Positions 48,871 through 60,757 of a stretch of 64,000 nt of DNA are shown here, in pieces (the first letter of the stretch is position 1; each line of letters opens with the position of its first letter). Source of the stretch: Cryptomeria japonica (Eukaryota > Streptophyta > Pinopsida > Cupressales > Cupressaceae); the NCBI RefSeq assembly GCF_030272615.1, contig NC_081408.1, positions 310,699,118 to 310,763,117 of the forward strand. The letters are read 5' to 3'. The translations under genes and the position numbers were made by a program. The notes beneath the pieces are model-generated. The model saw only the letters and a program-made list of their open reading frames with translations, had not been told where the DNA came from and ran no database searches.

Positions 48871-50616
48871 TTTTGATGCAGGGCTGCAAGTACCAGACAT
48901 TGACTCCACTTGGCTCCACAGGTCTGAGCGTGTCTTTATCCTAATGACAAGTTGTTGGAGGTGACATAGTTTCCCTCACACACTCTTGGTCTGAGATATA
49001 TACCTTGCTAGTTTATCTTGATGTTTTTCTTTGGTTGATCTTCCTCTAGGATCAACTTAGAGATGTGGTATATTGGTTAAGTCTCTTTAGTTAATGTTAA
49101 TACTTTACTAATCGATTAATAATTGATTCTTCATAACGGCAACAGTCTGAGATGTTTAATAGAAGGTTAATCATAGTATTTATAACCTTGCGCCTTTCAA
49201 GGCTAATGATGATTGAATGCTGGCTTTCGATACCTTATTTCACAATTGTTATTATTATGGTATCGTATTCGGTGATGGCTAATAAGCTCCAATCTGATGT
49301 GCATCAGTGATCATGATTAATATTATGCTGATATATTTTACCTTCTAATATTTCAGTTATATGAAATTGATTAAATCCTACGTTCATGATGATATTGGAT
49401 CTTTTCGGAATATCTGATTATGACCTTGTTGCGGCATTAGGGGAGTTCATAGTTGTCGACGTAAGATTGCGAACAGGTATAAAAGATGATTTGAGGTCAT
49501 TGTGCTTGGTAGGATAGAGATTGGATCATTCTTGGAATGATCATTATGGCTTCTCCATAGATTCTTGGAAGCCTTTATTCGATATGATATGATGCTAAAA
49601 AAATTAATTGTAGGTGAATGAAGGTTAAACAATAAAATTCTACCATTGGAGGTATGATTTCTACCAATCTTTCCATGAATCGCTGGTAATGTTATTCTAT
49701 CATCTTCATGCCTTTATTTGAATAAGAAAGCTAATATTATGGAAATCGTTTTATATATAAGGCTTCGCATTTTCTAATCTTTATTATTGTTTGTTAAACT
49801 ATGGCTACTCAGAAATTCAGGCCTGCTCTCCTGAACTTATATTTTTATTCGATACAAATTAAGGTGGGGATATCACACTATTTCAGTTATATTTTTAATA
49901 TCCTGACGTGTTTCTACTTGGGAATAAGGTGTTTCACCTAACTAGTTTATTAATAGGTTCCATTCACATTTTAAGTTTATTAGGTCATAAGAATATTTCT
50001 ATAAGTTCTACTTGACACTATGTATTATATTATTTTGTCTCATTTATATTTTTTTGTTCTAGGTTCTTTAATATTTATCATTTTAATTATTTCATGTCAT
50101 AGGATTAAGACACAACTCTTGACCTTGTATAATCCTAATTAGTATGGAAATGCGAGTCTGGACTATGGATGCAAACTAAAATCTCAAATTTCCAGGACAT
50201 ATTATTGTGAACATAAAGAAGATGTAATTTTAGTCTGGGTAGGAGAGCTAAACACTTTGGATTAATGTTCCTTTTTGTTGTAACGGATTTGAGATTGTGA
50301 AGTGTGTGTTCAAGCTAGGAAAATGATAACTTTAGTAATGACAGTGAATTACATAACAAAAATTAACATAGTAGCTCAAATCTCAAAAGAAGACATAGAA
50401 AGGAACTTGTAGCTATAAATACTAAAATAGTGTGTTGGGTGCCATAGTTTGAGGATGTTTATGCAAAGAAAAGTTCTAGATGCAGAATCAGGGGATTTTT
50501 TGTAGATTTGTCTCTCCAAAAGTCAGCTAAAATATGTTGAACACAAGTTCTAAGAATCCTAGTCCAAGGGTTTTCACCTACTCAAAATCTAGGAACATTT
50601 GTTGATGTTTTCTCTA
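48871..50616. other. No gene seen
   Basis: AT-rich DNA flanking the TIR element. A phrase around 48890-48960 (CAAGTACCAGACATTGACTC) has the look of retroelement LTR sequence, but I cannot delimit it. Confidence 0.35.
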
Positions 50617-50988
50617 TGTTGGAGCAATTAGCACATTATATCTAATTATTTAATTTATTAGGTCCTTTATTTTATTTATTCACTTAAGTTAAATTTAGGT
50701 ACTTTTTCTTTTTATTAAATTATGCTAATAATAGCTTAAGTTGTCTCATTCATTATTATTGTGATACTTGGCACTAGATAATTTAATCTAGCTTTAGGGT
50801 TTGCATCTAGGGTTTAATTTATCCTTTTATAAGAATTCATTCATTCGTTGTAACATAAGATTTTTATGCAATCAATACAAAATTCTTGTGTTGTTGAGCA
50901 TATCATTCTTACTTGATCTCAATAATGTGATAGGTGGTGTGCTTGGAGATGATTATTGGCTTGTGATGTTAAATTGTCAAATTCTACA
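50617..50988 (+). repeat. Possible short copia-type LTR with primer site
   Basis: Begins TGTTGGAGCAATTAGCAC, ends AATTCTACA (372 bases), followed directly by TGGTATCAAAGA at 50989-51000, close to the initiator-Met primer type. There is a short ORF-like start (ATGTCAAATCAAGG) near 51138 but no recognisable gag-pol after it and no second LTR. Probably a 5' remnant. Confidence 0.5.
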
Positions 50989-51000
50989 TGGTATCAAAGA

Positions 51001-53865
51001 AGATCTATTAAGTTCTTGTCCATGATACTCTTAAGGTGTCCAACATTAAGAGAGTTTCATCAAAATCTCAGAACCTATAGATCCACTGTTGTTTCATCAA
51101 AATCTAAGTAGTTGAATTTTTGGTTCAATTTTGCTAAGGAAATGTCAAATCAAGGAAAAATTTGGGGGTAAATAAAAACTCTAGGCACTTTGGAGTGAGA
51201 CCAACCTCACCATCACACCCAAAATGGCCAAAAACCCTAAGATTGATTGTTAAATTGTCCAATTCTAAAAAGTTGACTCTCGGCCAAAAAAAATAGTTGC
51301 ATGAAAATTCATGTAGCCAAATGGAAATCATTATGACCATATGACCTGTATAAATCCTATGTAGGCTTCAAAATCGTACTCTACAAAATTTTTTGGATTA
51401 AATGATATAAAATCAAAGCTTTGATGATCTAATAGGATAGAGTTTGATTGACTTCATGATTGATGAACGCCAATGATGTAAACTCAAGATTTGATATACT
51501 AGATGCATAACCTATGATGAATGAGCCTCACTAATATGTAGTCAAAGAGATTGATAGAAATCTCAAGTGAGTGGATAGGATAGCTGATTGATTGATCAAA
51601 GCAATTGATTGGATCAAGAACTAACATTTTGTTGATATCATGTTGCAATAGGATCTAGATGTATTGACTCATCCAAGGGGAAATGGGATGATCAGCGAGG
51701 CCTACAACATCTGAAAAGAGCGGTGCTCTTCCTCCTAGTTGACATACTGATATGAGACATTGATTTGTATCATGGGACATTGTATTTTTTTATTATTTCT
51801 TTGATATCATTTTATACTTGGAATTTTTATTGTTTTATGATGATATTCAGACATGGACACTATATGATGTTGATGATTCATGGTTTATTATGCATATTAC
51901 TCTATATGATGATGATCTATATGCATTGATTGCATAGATTATATATATACATTGATGGATGGTGTTATGATGATCTTTTGGTTTCTTTATATTTCATGAT
52001 GTTCTCTTGATGATATGGTGATGAAATGAAAATGCATTTGATTTCTAATTTTGATGATCATGGATGCAAATGAAATTAATTCTATAATGCTTTACTTGAA
52101 TTATGCAAATGTAATGATATATATAAGAATGCTTCTAATGATTATGCATGCAAATGAATGTTGATTTTTTTTACTTTTAATGTGTATGCATATAATGATT
52201 TGAAATGTAAATGATCTACATGAAATGTATTTGATTTCAAGTTTGATGATTTTAAATGCAAATGATGATTATGAATGCTACGCTTGATCAAACTTATGTG
52301 ATGGATGCTTATATGTAATGCTTATTATTATAATGAAATGATTATAATGATAAATGAATCTAAGTGCAAATATGAAATTAAATGACCTTAATGGATTAAA
52401 AAAAACTAAAATGATAATGAACCTAATGCAAATAAAAATGATGATATACTACATGATTAATAAAAATGCACTTAATGAAATCCAAACTAATGTAATGCAA
52501 ATGATTCTGATCAAAATGAAAACCTAATGAAATGAATGAACCTAAATGCAAATTGCTTTAGTTTGTCCAAGTATACTCAATATTTATTTATAACTGTTGA
52601 TCTCTAAATGGAATGAAATGCTTATATTGCAATTGACAATGAATACAAATGATAATTAATCTAAATGGTCTAACTAAAATGATACTTCCATTCTTTATAT
52701 GTTGTCTTATAATAGTACTTGATCTCATCATTGAGCTTTTAAATGTTGTAATAAAATACAAGCAACTTGACATAATGATTCAAACTGACCTAAGTTCATC
52801 TTACATGGATTTTGATATAGCAAGTTTATACAAGAAACTTAATATGATGAATCAAGTTGACCTGAGTATTTCTTGTAGAACAGACAAGGATTATCCCCTT
52901 TCATGCATGACTCGGAACGTCCTCCTTGATCTTTTCCCGATCATATCCTTAGACAAGTACATACCTTAATAATAAACCATAGACAACAAACAAAGGAAAT
53001 AATCATGCCCCATCATAGCTTCTCTAGTCATGGACATCCTTGAGTCGCATAGAGTACATGATTAGCAATAAATCAAGATATAAATATTGAATCTTGTATG
53101 TCATTCACATGTTCTCATGGTCATTAATTGATATAATTATCTTGATCAATAATCCTTGATAATATTTTATTACTTGTTGGTTGATTCTTTATTTTATGAG
53201 TTTCACAATTTAGTTGTTACAAAGTGCCTTGATCTTTGTTGCTTTGTTTCTCATTATTTGTTTCAAAACCCTAGATGTTTTGTTTTTCTAGGTTTTTTGA
53301 ATGTTTTGGATTTTCAAAGATTTAAAAGATCACCTTAGCAAAAGGAATTAGGATTTTGTCGCCAGCAGAAACAAACTTTATTATGGACGTACAAAAGGAT
53401 GATCAAAATCCAAACCATGGCGGGATATAATGTCGATATGATTGATAAAATCCAAGATAGTGACTACACTAAGTATGTCAAAGATTGATAATCATTGATA
53501 TGCTGCATATTTCCTGCTAAATGGTTCAGAGCAATGAAATGTGAAAGATGAAATGGATGAGCTAGGATAAATGACAACAATAGATGCAAATAGGATGGAG
53601 TGGATACATGTGTGAAGTGATCTAATGGATGGAAGAACTCACTTTTAGACAGTCTGTTTACTAGGTTTTCACTATCTAAATTTATTGCATTTTTTCCATA
53701 TTTGATTTTTTTTGTTTTCTTAATGCTTTTTAGGGATTTTCTGCTTTTATGATTTTTGAGAGATGCACTAATACATTTGGCCTCAAATTCTTATGATCAT
53801 TTCTGATGATCTATGGGATTTCTTTTGCGTTATCGAATTGATTTGTTTTTGTTTTTTTTAAATTG
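51001..53865. other. Low-complexity and unassigned DNA
   Basis: 51800-52560 is dominated by ATGATGATT/AAATGAT-type words. The remainder has short frames without motifs. No gene supported. Confidence 0.45.
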
Positions 53866-54462
53866 CCCCGTGTTCGTCAGAATTCCAACGTGGTAAAATT
53901 TCACGTTGAAATTTGGACTAAAAACTGATGTCTTGAAATTTAACTTCAGCATTTCGATGAACACGAATTTTACTTGTTGATTGGCATATGTTGGTCCAAT
54001 GATTTTCACAGCCTCTGGATGTCTTCTTACTTATCGAGATAACATAAATCGATGACCTCTCTTCCTGTTGATCGGTGTGAGTTATCCCGCTAGTCTCATT
54101 GGTCATTGGGATAGCTAATAATGTGTTCAGGAAATGGGCATGATTTTCCCGATGTATTTTCCCCTGGCGTAGCTCCTCCCGATACATTATATCTCCTCGG
54201 CATAAGCTTTAACCCTATATCATCTTAACCTTTGCCGATGTTTTTTATTTTTGCCATTGTCCATCGGGAAAAGTCTTACCAATAGCATTATAAGCTATCG
54301 GCAATACAAGATCTTTGCTTTGCCGCTAGTGTGCATTATGCCGATGGACTTCTCCGGTGTATTATATCCCAATGACGTGCTTATAGTTATGTTACCATTG
54401 GGTTGACTTTTGCCAATAGTGGAAATTTCATATTTCACGTTGAAATTTTGACGAACACGTGG
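53866..54462. mobile_element. MITE with about 30-base terminal inverted repeats
   Basis: Left end CGTGTTCGTCAGAATTCCAA and right end (reverse complement) CGTGTTCGTCAAAATTTCAA match. TTTCACGTTGAAATTT occurs at both ends. Flanks are T/A-rich (TTTAAAT left, TATTTAAA right), so the target duplication is ambiguous. Internal text such as CTATCGGCAATACA and CCGATGGA...TC echoes the module at 3.6-4.0 kb. Confidence 0.75.
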
Positions 54463-54864
54463 TATTTAAAAAAAAAAGTTATTACGCATCATCATTATAT
54501 GTGGGCTCATCAGGGTGAAAAAATTGGGAGGAAGCAAGTACAATTGTTGTAGATAGATGCTAATGAAGAATTCACACATGGTAACGACAAGTGACTTTTT
54601 CTCATTCACGATCCTCTCTTTCTCTTTCTCATGAGTCCCTATTGAGAATTGAATGTGGAACCTCTTCCTTGTGAATTTGCCGCACATGGAAAGCAACCCA
54701 TTGGAGCTAGAAACCCTAAACCCAAGGGAATTCCCTCTACTTTTACTCACCAAATTCAAATTGAAGAAAATTGCAGCAGCACATGGTGGTGTCATTGACA
54801 CAACAAGTGTCACCATTATTGTTACTACCTCTTACCTCATGTGCTTCATGTTGTGTACTGTACA
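54463..54864. other. No gene seen
   Basis: Short frames on both strands without motifs. Confidence 0.4.
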
Positions 54865-55040
54865 AGAGGTTGGTCCTTTCATTCTTGTCATCAAGATTTA
54901 TTTGCAACTTCATTTTCTTTCCTTGTTTTCTCCTATTCACTTTGTTTAATGGTATCAACTTTGGCAAAATATGGATCCTCAACCTCCTTAACCTATCCAT
55001 TTTGCGACTGCCAGTTATAAAGACAAGTCGCTGGACATAC
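54865..55040 (-). repeat. Copy 1 of a duplicated coding-like block
   Basis: Matches 55321-55505 in direct orientation. On the minus strand both keep a frame reading YNWQ.QNG.VKEVEDPY and AKVDTIKQSE. This copy has two TAG stops. I do not recognise the peptide. It lies downstream (minus strand) of SPT6-like pieces and may be part of the same captured gene. Confidence 0.5.
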
Positions 55041-55320
55041 CAATCACCCTAGTTATGATTCACTATCTTTCTATCATCAAAATCTTTAGGTCCTGATTTA
55101 GTTATAATTTGATCTTGTGTAACGAGAATCCCAAAAATAAGTCCATAATTGAACATGTTTCTCCTCCCCTTGGTTGTTTCTGACGTTAAGGCTCAATTCC
55201 TCGGGCCACATACCCCTAAAACATCCATAGAATAAGATTACATTTATCAATAATGAGTAAAACTTAAAATAAGGGCAATTATTAGGGCACAATTGTTGCA
55301 GATAGATGCTCGGCAACAAC

Positions 55321-55505
55321 TATACAAGAGGTTGGTCCTTTTGTTCTTGTCATCAAGATTTTTTTACAAGCTCCTTTTCTTTCCTTGTGTTCTCTTGTTC
55401 ACTTTGTTTAATGGTATCCACTTTGGCAGGATATGGATCCTCAACCTCCTTAACCTCTCCATTTTGTGGTTGCCAGTTATAAAGAAAAGTCGCTTCATAG
55501 CTTCT
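55321..55505 (-). repeat. Copy 2 of a duplicated coding-like block
   Basis: Diverged direct copy of 54865-55040, open over the block (NWQPQNGEVKEVEDPYPAKV), then stops. On the minus strand it directly continues the reading frame of the helix-hairpin-helix piece at 55506-55605. Confidence 0.5.
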
Positions 55506-55605
55506 AGAGGCGTGAACAACCCTCAAAATAGCCCTTTGTATGGAAGCAACTTTTCTAGGTCCAAGGCCAACTACAAATTGCAGAGGAGAAAATATCTATT
55601 CATGT
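55506..55605 (-). pseudogene. SPT6-like helix-hairpin-helix exon piece (a)
   Basis: The minus strand reads SPLQFVVGLGPRKVASIQRA followed by ILRV, close to the PLQFxxGLGPRKAxxLQR segment of plant SPT6. SPT6 is the nuclear histone chaperone and elongation factor that travels with RNA polymerase II. The downstream part of the exon is replaced by the unrecognised block at 55321-55505. Confidence 0.75.
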
Positions 55606-55649
55606 GATGCTGCTAGGTTTATGTCAACACCAACTTGGTTGGTTACTAT

Positions 55650-55734
55650 AACCATTACCTATTCGACAATTCTCTGCGACTGTAAACCCTTCCAGCCCTC
55701 AAAATAACCCTTTGTATGAAAGCATCTTTTATAT
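55650..55734 (-). pseudogene. SPT6-like helix-hairpin-helix exon piece (b)
   Basis: Reads AFIQRVILRAGRVYSRREL, the QR..xxRAGxxxxRKxL stretch that follows the GLGPRK segment in SPT6. It abuts the S1-entry exon at 55735-55845 without an intron, so the normal exon order is scrambled here. Confidence 0.65.
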
Positions 55735-55845
55735 GATTATTTAGGAATCTATGAGCAGTTGGTTGTACAATTTTCACCACTAAAAGGGTCTCTTCATTTT
55801 CTCCAGGTAGCAAATAAAATTCCTCATCTTGGGATGACTCTTTAT
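55735..55845 (-). pseudogene. SPT6-like S1-entry exon, copy S1
   Basis: Minus-strand frame ESSQDEEFYLLPGENEETLL then VVKIVQPT, matching the EPSxDEEFYxxSGETEETxxEGxIVQAT region of SPT6. It fuses leftward into helix-hairpin-helix piece (b). Confidence 0.8.
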
Positions 55846-56108
55846 ATCATAGTACCAAAAATCGTTTGGGGATAAAATCGGTGAACCAAAAGAATTTGAA
55901 TTTTTTTTTAAAAATCAGGAAAAAATCGGAAAAAAATCAGATTTAAAAAATCATCACAAATTCTAGAAAAAGAGACAAAAACTATTTTTTTTAAAAACTT
56001 AAGGGATTTTCCATAGCATAGAGATATAAAGAGCAACTAGAATAGAGTTTAACCCATGAATTGTAGAAAATTAATTTTTATTGTTTATATTCATATTGTC
56101 AATTCAAT

Positions 56109-56385
56109 CTTTATGTTAGCAAAAGTGTCCCGCTTTTTATTGGATGTCCGTTGTTCCACACTTCTAGCATGTTCATCAATATCAAGGGCCTTTAACACAT
56201 GGGGATATTTTTTGACATGTTCAACTGCCATTTCTTGTGTTTCCTCATCCATATACTATATTTCATGTCTTGCATCTTCACAATATACATCCTCAACCAT
56301 TTTCTTGGCTAGTTCATATGAGTTTGGATAAGTTCTAATATCATCCAATGGATCCATAACATGGTTCCCTGAAGCTTCTTGCCTA
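56109..56385 (-). pseudogene. SPT6-like exon D, copy 1
   Basis: Minus strand: HVMDPLDD, TRxxPxSYELAKKM, a DVYCED stretch, QEMAVEHVKKYPHVLKALDI, DEYARS, then a KKR.TL.DIK-like end. An in-frame TAG lies in the middle acidic stretch. Confidence 0.8.
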
Positions 56386-56593
56386 GAAAAAAATCAACAA
56401 AAAATCAGAAAAAAAAATCAAATTTAAAAAAACATAACAAATTGTAGAAAAAGAGACAAAAACTATTTTTTTTTAGAAACTTAAGGGCATTTCCATAGCA
56501 TAGACATATATATAAAGAGAAAATAAAATAGAGTTTAACCCATGAACTGTAGAAAATTATTTTTTGTTGTTTATATTCATATTGTCAATTCAG

Positions 56594-56814
56594 TCATTAT
56601 GTCAGCAAGAGTTTCCTGCTTTTTATTGGATGTCCGTTGTTCCACACTTCTAGCATATTCATCAATATCAAGGGCTCCATATATCATCTATATCCTATCT
56701 TTCATCTTCACAATATACATCCTCAACCATTTTCTTAGCTAGTTCATATGACTTTATATGAATTCTAGTATCATCCAATGGATCCATAACATGGTTCTCG
56801 GAAGTTGCTTGCCC
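56594..56814 (-). pseudogene. SPT6-like exon D, copy 2 (deleted middle)
   Basis: Lacks roughly 55 bases covering QEMAVEHVKKYPHVLK; has TAG and TGA stops. The deletion is shared with copy 6. Confidence 0.8.
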
Positions 56815-57018
56815 AGAAAAAAATTGGCAAAAAGTCAAGAAATAATCAAATTTAAATAAAACATAAAAAGTTGTAGAAAACGAGGCAAAACCTATTTTAA
56901 AAAAAAACTTAACGACATTTCCATTGTATAGAGATATAAAGAGCAACTAAAATAGAGTTTAACCCATGAATTGTAGAAAAATAATTTTTGCTGTTTATAT
57001 TCATATTGTCGATTCAAT

Positions 57019-57294
57019 CTTTATGTCAGCAAGAGTTCCCTACTTTTTATTGGATGTTCATTGTTCCACACTTCTAGCATATTCATCAATGTAAAGGGCC
57101 TTTAACACATGAGGATATTTTTTGACATGTTCAGCTACCATTTCTTGTGTTTTCTCATCCATATCATCTATATCATGTCTTGCATCTTCACAGTATACAT
57201 CCTTAGCCATTTTCTTGGCTAGTTTATATGACTCTGGATGAATTCTAGTATCATCCAATGGATCCATAACATGGTTCTCAGAAGCTGGTTGTCT
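57019..57294 (-). pseudogene. SPT6-like exon D, copy 3
   Basis: Open from a good acceptor (TTTTTTTACAG) through PLDDTRIHPESYKLAKKM and EHVKKYPHVLKAL to DEYARSVEQ, then TGA and TAG near the 3' end. One of the best preserved copies. Confidence 0.82.
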
Positions 57295-57506
57295 GTAAAA
57301 AAACGGCAAAAAATCTAGAAAAAATTGGAAAAAAGCAGATTTTAAAAAAACATACAAATTGTAGAAAAAGAGACAAAAACTATTTTTTAAAACAACTTAA
57401 GGGCATTTTAATAGCATAGAGATATAAAGAGAAACTAAAATAGACTTTAACCCATGAATTGTAGAAAATTATTTTTTGTTGTTTATATTCATATTGCTGA
57501 TTCAAT

Positions 57507-57782
57507 CTTTATGTCAGCAAGAGTTTTCCACTTTTTATTGGATGTCTGTTGTTCAACACTTTTAGCATATTCATCAATATCAAGGGCCTTTAACACATGG
57601 GGATTTATTTTGACATGTTCAACTCCCATTTCTTGTGTTTACTCATCCATATCATCTATATCATGTCTTGCATCTTCACAGTGTACATCCTCAACCATTT
57701 TCTTGGCTAGTTCATATGACTCTGGATGAATTCCAGTATCATCCAATGGATCCATAACATGGTTCTCACAAGCTACTTTCCC
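57507..57782 (-). pseudogene. SPT6-like exon D, copy 4
   Basis: Full-length copy with a TAA in the DMDE.TQE stretch. The same stop is in copy 8. Confidence 0.8.
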
Positions 57783-57960
57783 GGAAAAAAAATTGGGAAA
57801 AAATTAGATTTAAAAAAACTTTAAAAATTGTAGAAAAGGAGACAAAAACTATTTTTTTATAAAACTTAAGGGCATTTCCATAGCATAGAGATATAAAGAG
57901 AAACTTAAATATAGTTTAACCCATTAATTGTAGAAAATTAATGATTTTTGTAGCTTTTAT

Positions 57961-58072
57961 ACGATTATTTAGGACTTTATGGGTAGTTGCTTGTACAATT
58001 TTCACCACTGAAAGGGTCTCTTCATTTTCTCCAGTTAGCAGATAAAATTCCTCATCCTAGGATGGCTCTTTA
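57961..58072 (-). pseudogene. SPT6-like S1-entry exon, copy S2
   Basis: Matches 55735-55845 with substitutions; reads DEEFYLLTGENEETL with an upstream TAG-type change at the SSQD position. Confidence 0.75.
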
Positions 58073-58337
58073 TATCACAGTAGCAAAAATCAATTGGGGA
58101 AAAAAATGGCAAACCAAAAGTATTTGATTTTTTTTGAAAACATCAGGAAAAAATCGGCAAAAAATCAGATTTAAAAAAAACATAACAAATTCTAGAAAAA
58201 GAGACAAAAACTATTTTTTAAAAAAATTTAAGGGCTTTTCCATAGCATAGAGATATAAAGAGCAACTAAAATAGAGTTTAACCCATGAATTGTAGAAAAA
58301 TATATTTTTTTGTTTATATTCATATTGTCGATTCAAT

Positions 58338-58614
58338 CTTTATGTTAGCTATAGTTTCCTGCTTTTTATTGGACGTTCGTTATTCTACACTTCTAGCATG
58401 TTCATCAATATCAAGGGCCTTTAAGACATGGGGATATTTTTTGACATGTTAAACTACCATTTTTTGTGTTTGCTCATCCATATCATGTATATCATATCTT
58501 GCATCTTCATAGTATACATCCTCAGCCATTTTCTTGGCTAGTTCATATGACTCTTAAAAAATTCTAATATCATCCAATGGATCCATAACATGGTTCCCAA
58601 AAGCTTCTTGCCTA
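58338..58614 (-). pseudogene. SPT6-like exon D, copy 5
   Basis: Full-length copy with TAA stops after TRIF and before HVKK. Shares single-base variants at both ends with copy 1, its partner one higher-order unit away. Confidence 0.78.
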
Positions 58615-58819
58615 GAAAAAAAATGGCAAAAAATCAGAAAAAAACAAATTTAAATAAAAAACATAACAAATTATAGAAAAAGAGACAAAAAACTATTTTT
58701 TAAAAATACTTAAGGGGATTTCCATAGCATAGAGATATAACGAGAAATTAAAATAGAGTTTAACCCATGAATTTTAGAAAATTATTTTTTGTTGTTTATA
58801 TTCATATTGCCGATTCAAT

Positions 58820-59037
58820 CTTTATGTCAGCAAGAGTTTCCTTCTTTTTCGTGGATGTTCATTGTTCCACACTTCTAGCATATTCATCAATATCAAGGGC
58901 TCCATATCATCTATATCCTATCTTGTATCTTCACAGCATACATCCTCAGCCATTCTCTTGGCTAGTACATATGACTCTGGATGAATTCTAATATCATCCA
59001 ATGGATCCATAACATGGTTCCTAGAAGCTTCTTGCCC
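58820..59037 (-). pseudogene. SPT6-like exon D, copy 6 (deleted middle)
   Basis: Same internal deletion as copy 2 and an in-frame TAG. Confidence 0.8.
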
Positions 59038-59219
59038 GGAAATAATCAGAAATTAAAAAAAACATAACAAATTGTAGAAAAAGAGACAAAAGATATTTAA
59101 AACAAAAACTTAAGGGCATTTCCATAGCATAGAGATATAAAGAGCAACTAAAATAGAGTTTAACCCATGAATTGTAGAAAATTATTTTTTGTTGTTTATA
59201 TTTATATTGGCGATTAAGT

Positions 59220-59496
59220 CTTTATGTCAAAAAGAGTTTCCTGCTTTTTATTGGATGTCCATTGTTCCACACTTCTAGCATATTCATCAATATCAAGGGC
59301 CTTTAACACATGGGGGTGTTTTTTGACATGTTCAACTGCCATTTCTTGTGTTTCCTCATCCATATCATCTATATCTTTTCTTGGATCTTCATAGTATACA
59401 TCCTCAGCCATTTTTTTTGGCTAGTTTATATGACTCTGGATGAATTCTAGTATCATCCAATGGATCCATAACATGGTTCTCAAAAGCTGCTTGTCC
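59220..59496 (-). pseudogene. SPT6-like exon D, copy 7
   Basis: Open for 65 codons over DVYYEDPRKDIDDMDEET, QEMAVEHVKKHPHVLKALDI, DEYARSVEQ and KKQETLFDIK. A one-base A insertion before this, in the KKM codons, breaks the frame to PLDDTRIHPES. Confidence 0.82.
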
Positions 59497-59699
59497 GAAA
59501 AAAAAATTGGCAAAAAATAAAAAAAAAATCAGATTTAAAAAAAAAACAACAAATTGTAGAAAAAGAGACAAAAACTATTTCTTTAAAAAGCTTAAGGGTA
59601 TTTCCATAGCATAGAGATATAAAGAGCAACTAAAATAGACTTTAACCCATGAATTGTAAAAATTTAATATTTGTTGTTTATATTCATATTGTCGATTCA

Positions 59700-59978
59700 A
59701 TCTGTATGTCAACAAGAGTTTCCCACTTTTTATTGGATGTCTGTTGTTCAACACTTCTAGCACATTCATCAATATCAAGGGCCTTTAACACATGGGGATA
59801 TTTTTTGACATGTTCAACTGCCATTTCTTGTGTTTACTCATCCATATCATCTATATCCTGTCTTGCATCTTCACAGTATACATCCTTAGCCATTTTCTTG
59901 GCCAGTTCATATGACTCTGGATGAATTCTATTACTATCCAATGGATCCATAATATGGTTCTTAGAAGCTTCTTTCCCG
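59700..59978 (-). pseudogene. SPT6-like exon D, copy 8
   Basis: Full-length copy with the same TAA as copy 4; TRIHPES changed to SNRIHPES. Confidence 0.8.
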
Positions 59979-60164
59979 TAAAAAAAATTGGCAAAAATTG
60001 GAAAAAAATTAGATTTAAAAAAAACATAAAAAATTGTAGAAAGGAGACAAAAACTATTTTTTTAAAAAACTTAAGGGTATTTCCATAGCATAGAGATATA
60101 AAGAGCAACTAGAATAGAGTTTAACCCATGAATTGCAGAAAATTAACGATTTTTGCAACTTTTA

Positions 60165-60280
60165 TACAATTATTCAGGACTCTGCGGGAAGTTGCTTGTA
60201 CAATTTTCCCCACTTAAAGGGTCTCTTCATTTTCTCTAGTTAGAATATAAAATTCCTCATCCTGGGATGTCTCTTTATAT
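60165..60280 (-). pseudogene. SPT6-like S1-entry exon, copy S3
   Basis: Third copy of the DEEFY...ENEETL exon, more diverged (LTRENEETL region). Confidence 0.72.
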
Positions 60281-60542
60281 AATAGTAGCAAAAATCACTT
60301 GGGGAAAAAATCGGCAAACCAAAAGTATAAGATTTTTTTTGAAAAATTGGGAAAAAATCAGAAAAAAAATCAGATTTAAAAAAAACATAGCAAATCGTAG
60401 AAAAAGAGACAAAAACTATTTTTAAAAGAAACTTAAGGGCATTTCCATAGCATAGAGATATAAAGAACAACTAAAATAGAGTTTACCCCATGAATTGTAG
60501 AAAATTAATTTTTGTTTTTTATATTCATATTGCCGATTCAAT

Positions 60543-60757
60543 CTTTATGTCAACAAGAGATTCCCATTTTTATTGGATGTCTGTTGTTCCACACTTATAG
60601 CACATTCATTAATATCAAGGGCCTTTAACACATGGGGATATTTTTTGACACGTTCAAATACCATTTCTTGTGTTTCCTCATCCATATCATCTATATCCTA
60701 TCTTGCATCTTCACAGTATACATCCTCAGCCATTTTCTTGGCTAGTTCATATGACAC
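60543..60757 (-). pseudogene. SPT6-like exon D, copy 9 (truncated)
   Basis: Last copy; the upstream part (HVMDPLDDTRIHPES) is missing because homology stops abruptly at about 60755. In-frame TAG in the acidic stretch. This marks the right edge of the array. Confidence 0.78.

Larger units (their letters stand above)
55735..60757 (-). repeat. Higher-order tandem array of SPT6-like exons
   Basis: Nine copies of one exon (called D here, the segment between the helix-hairpin-helix and S1 domains of SPT6) and three copies of the next exon (S, start of S1) alternate with intron-like AT-rich spacers. Left to right: S, D1-D4, S, D5-D8, S, D9. Corresponding copies are about 2.2 kb apart (D1-D5, D2-D6, D3-D7, D4-D8, D5-D9). 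D2 and D6 share one internal deletion and D4 and D8 share one TAA stop, so a four-exon block formed first and was then duplicated as a unit. Every D copy has a stop, deletion or frameshift. Confidence 0.85.

Noticed and set aside
45700-48900. LTR retrotransposon reading of the 45.7-48.9 kb block
   Set aside because: The end repeats are inverted, not direct, and there is no primer site or polypurine tract.
54466-55000. Minus-strand ORFs of 85-116 residues near 54.5-55.0 kb
   Set aside because: They cross the duplicated block in a frame different from the one conserved between the two copies.
55735-60757. CRISPR-like or ordinary satellite array
   Set aside because: Units are long, degenerate and exon-like with SPT6 similarity; spacing and context do not fit a CRISPR or a simple satellite.
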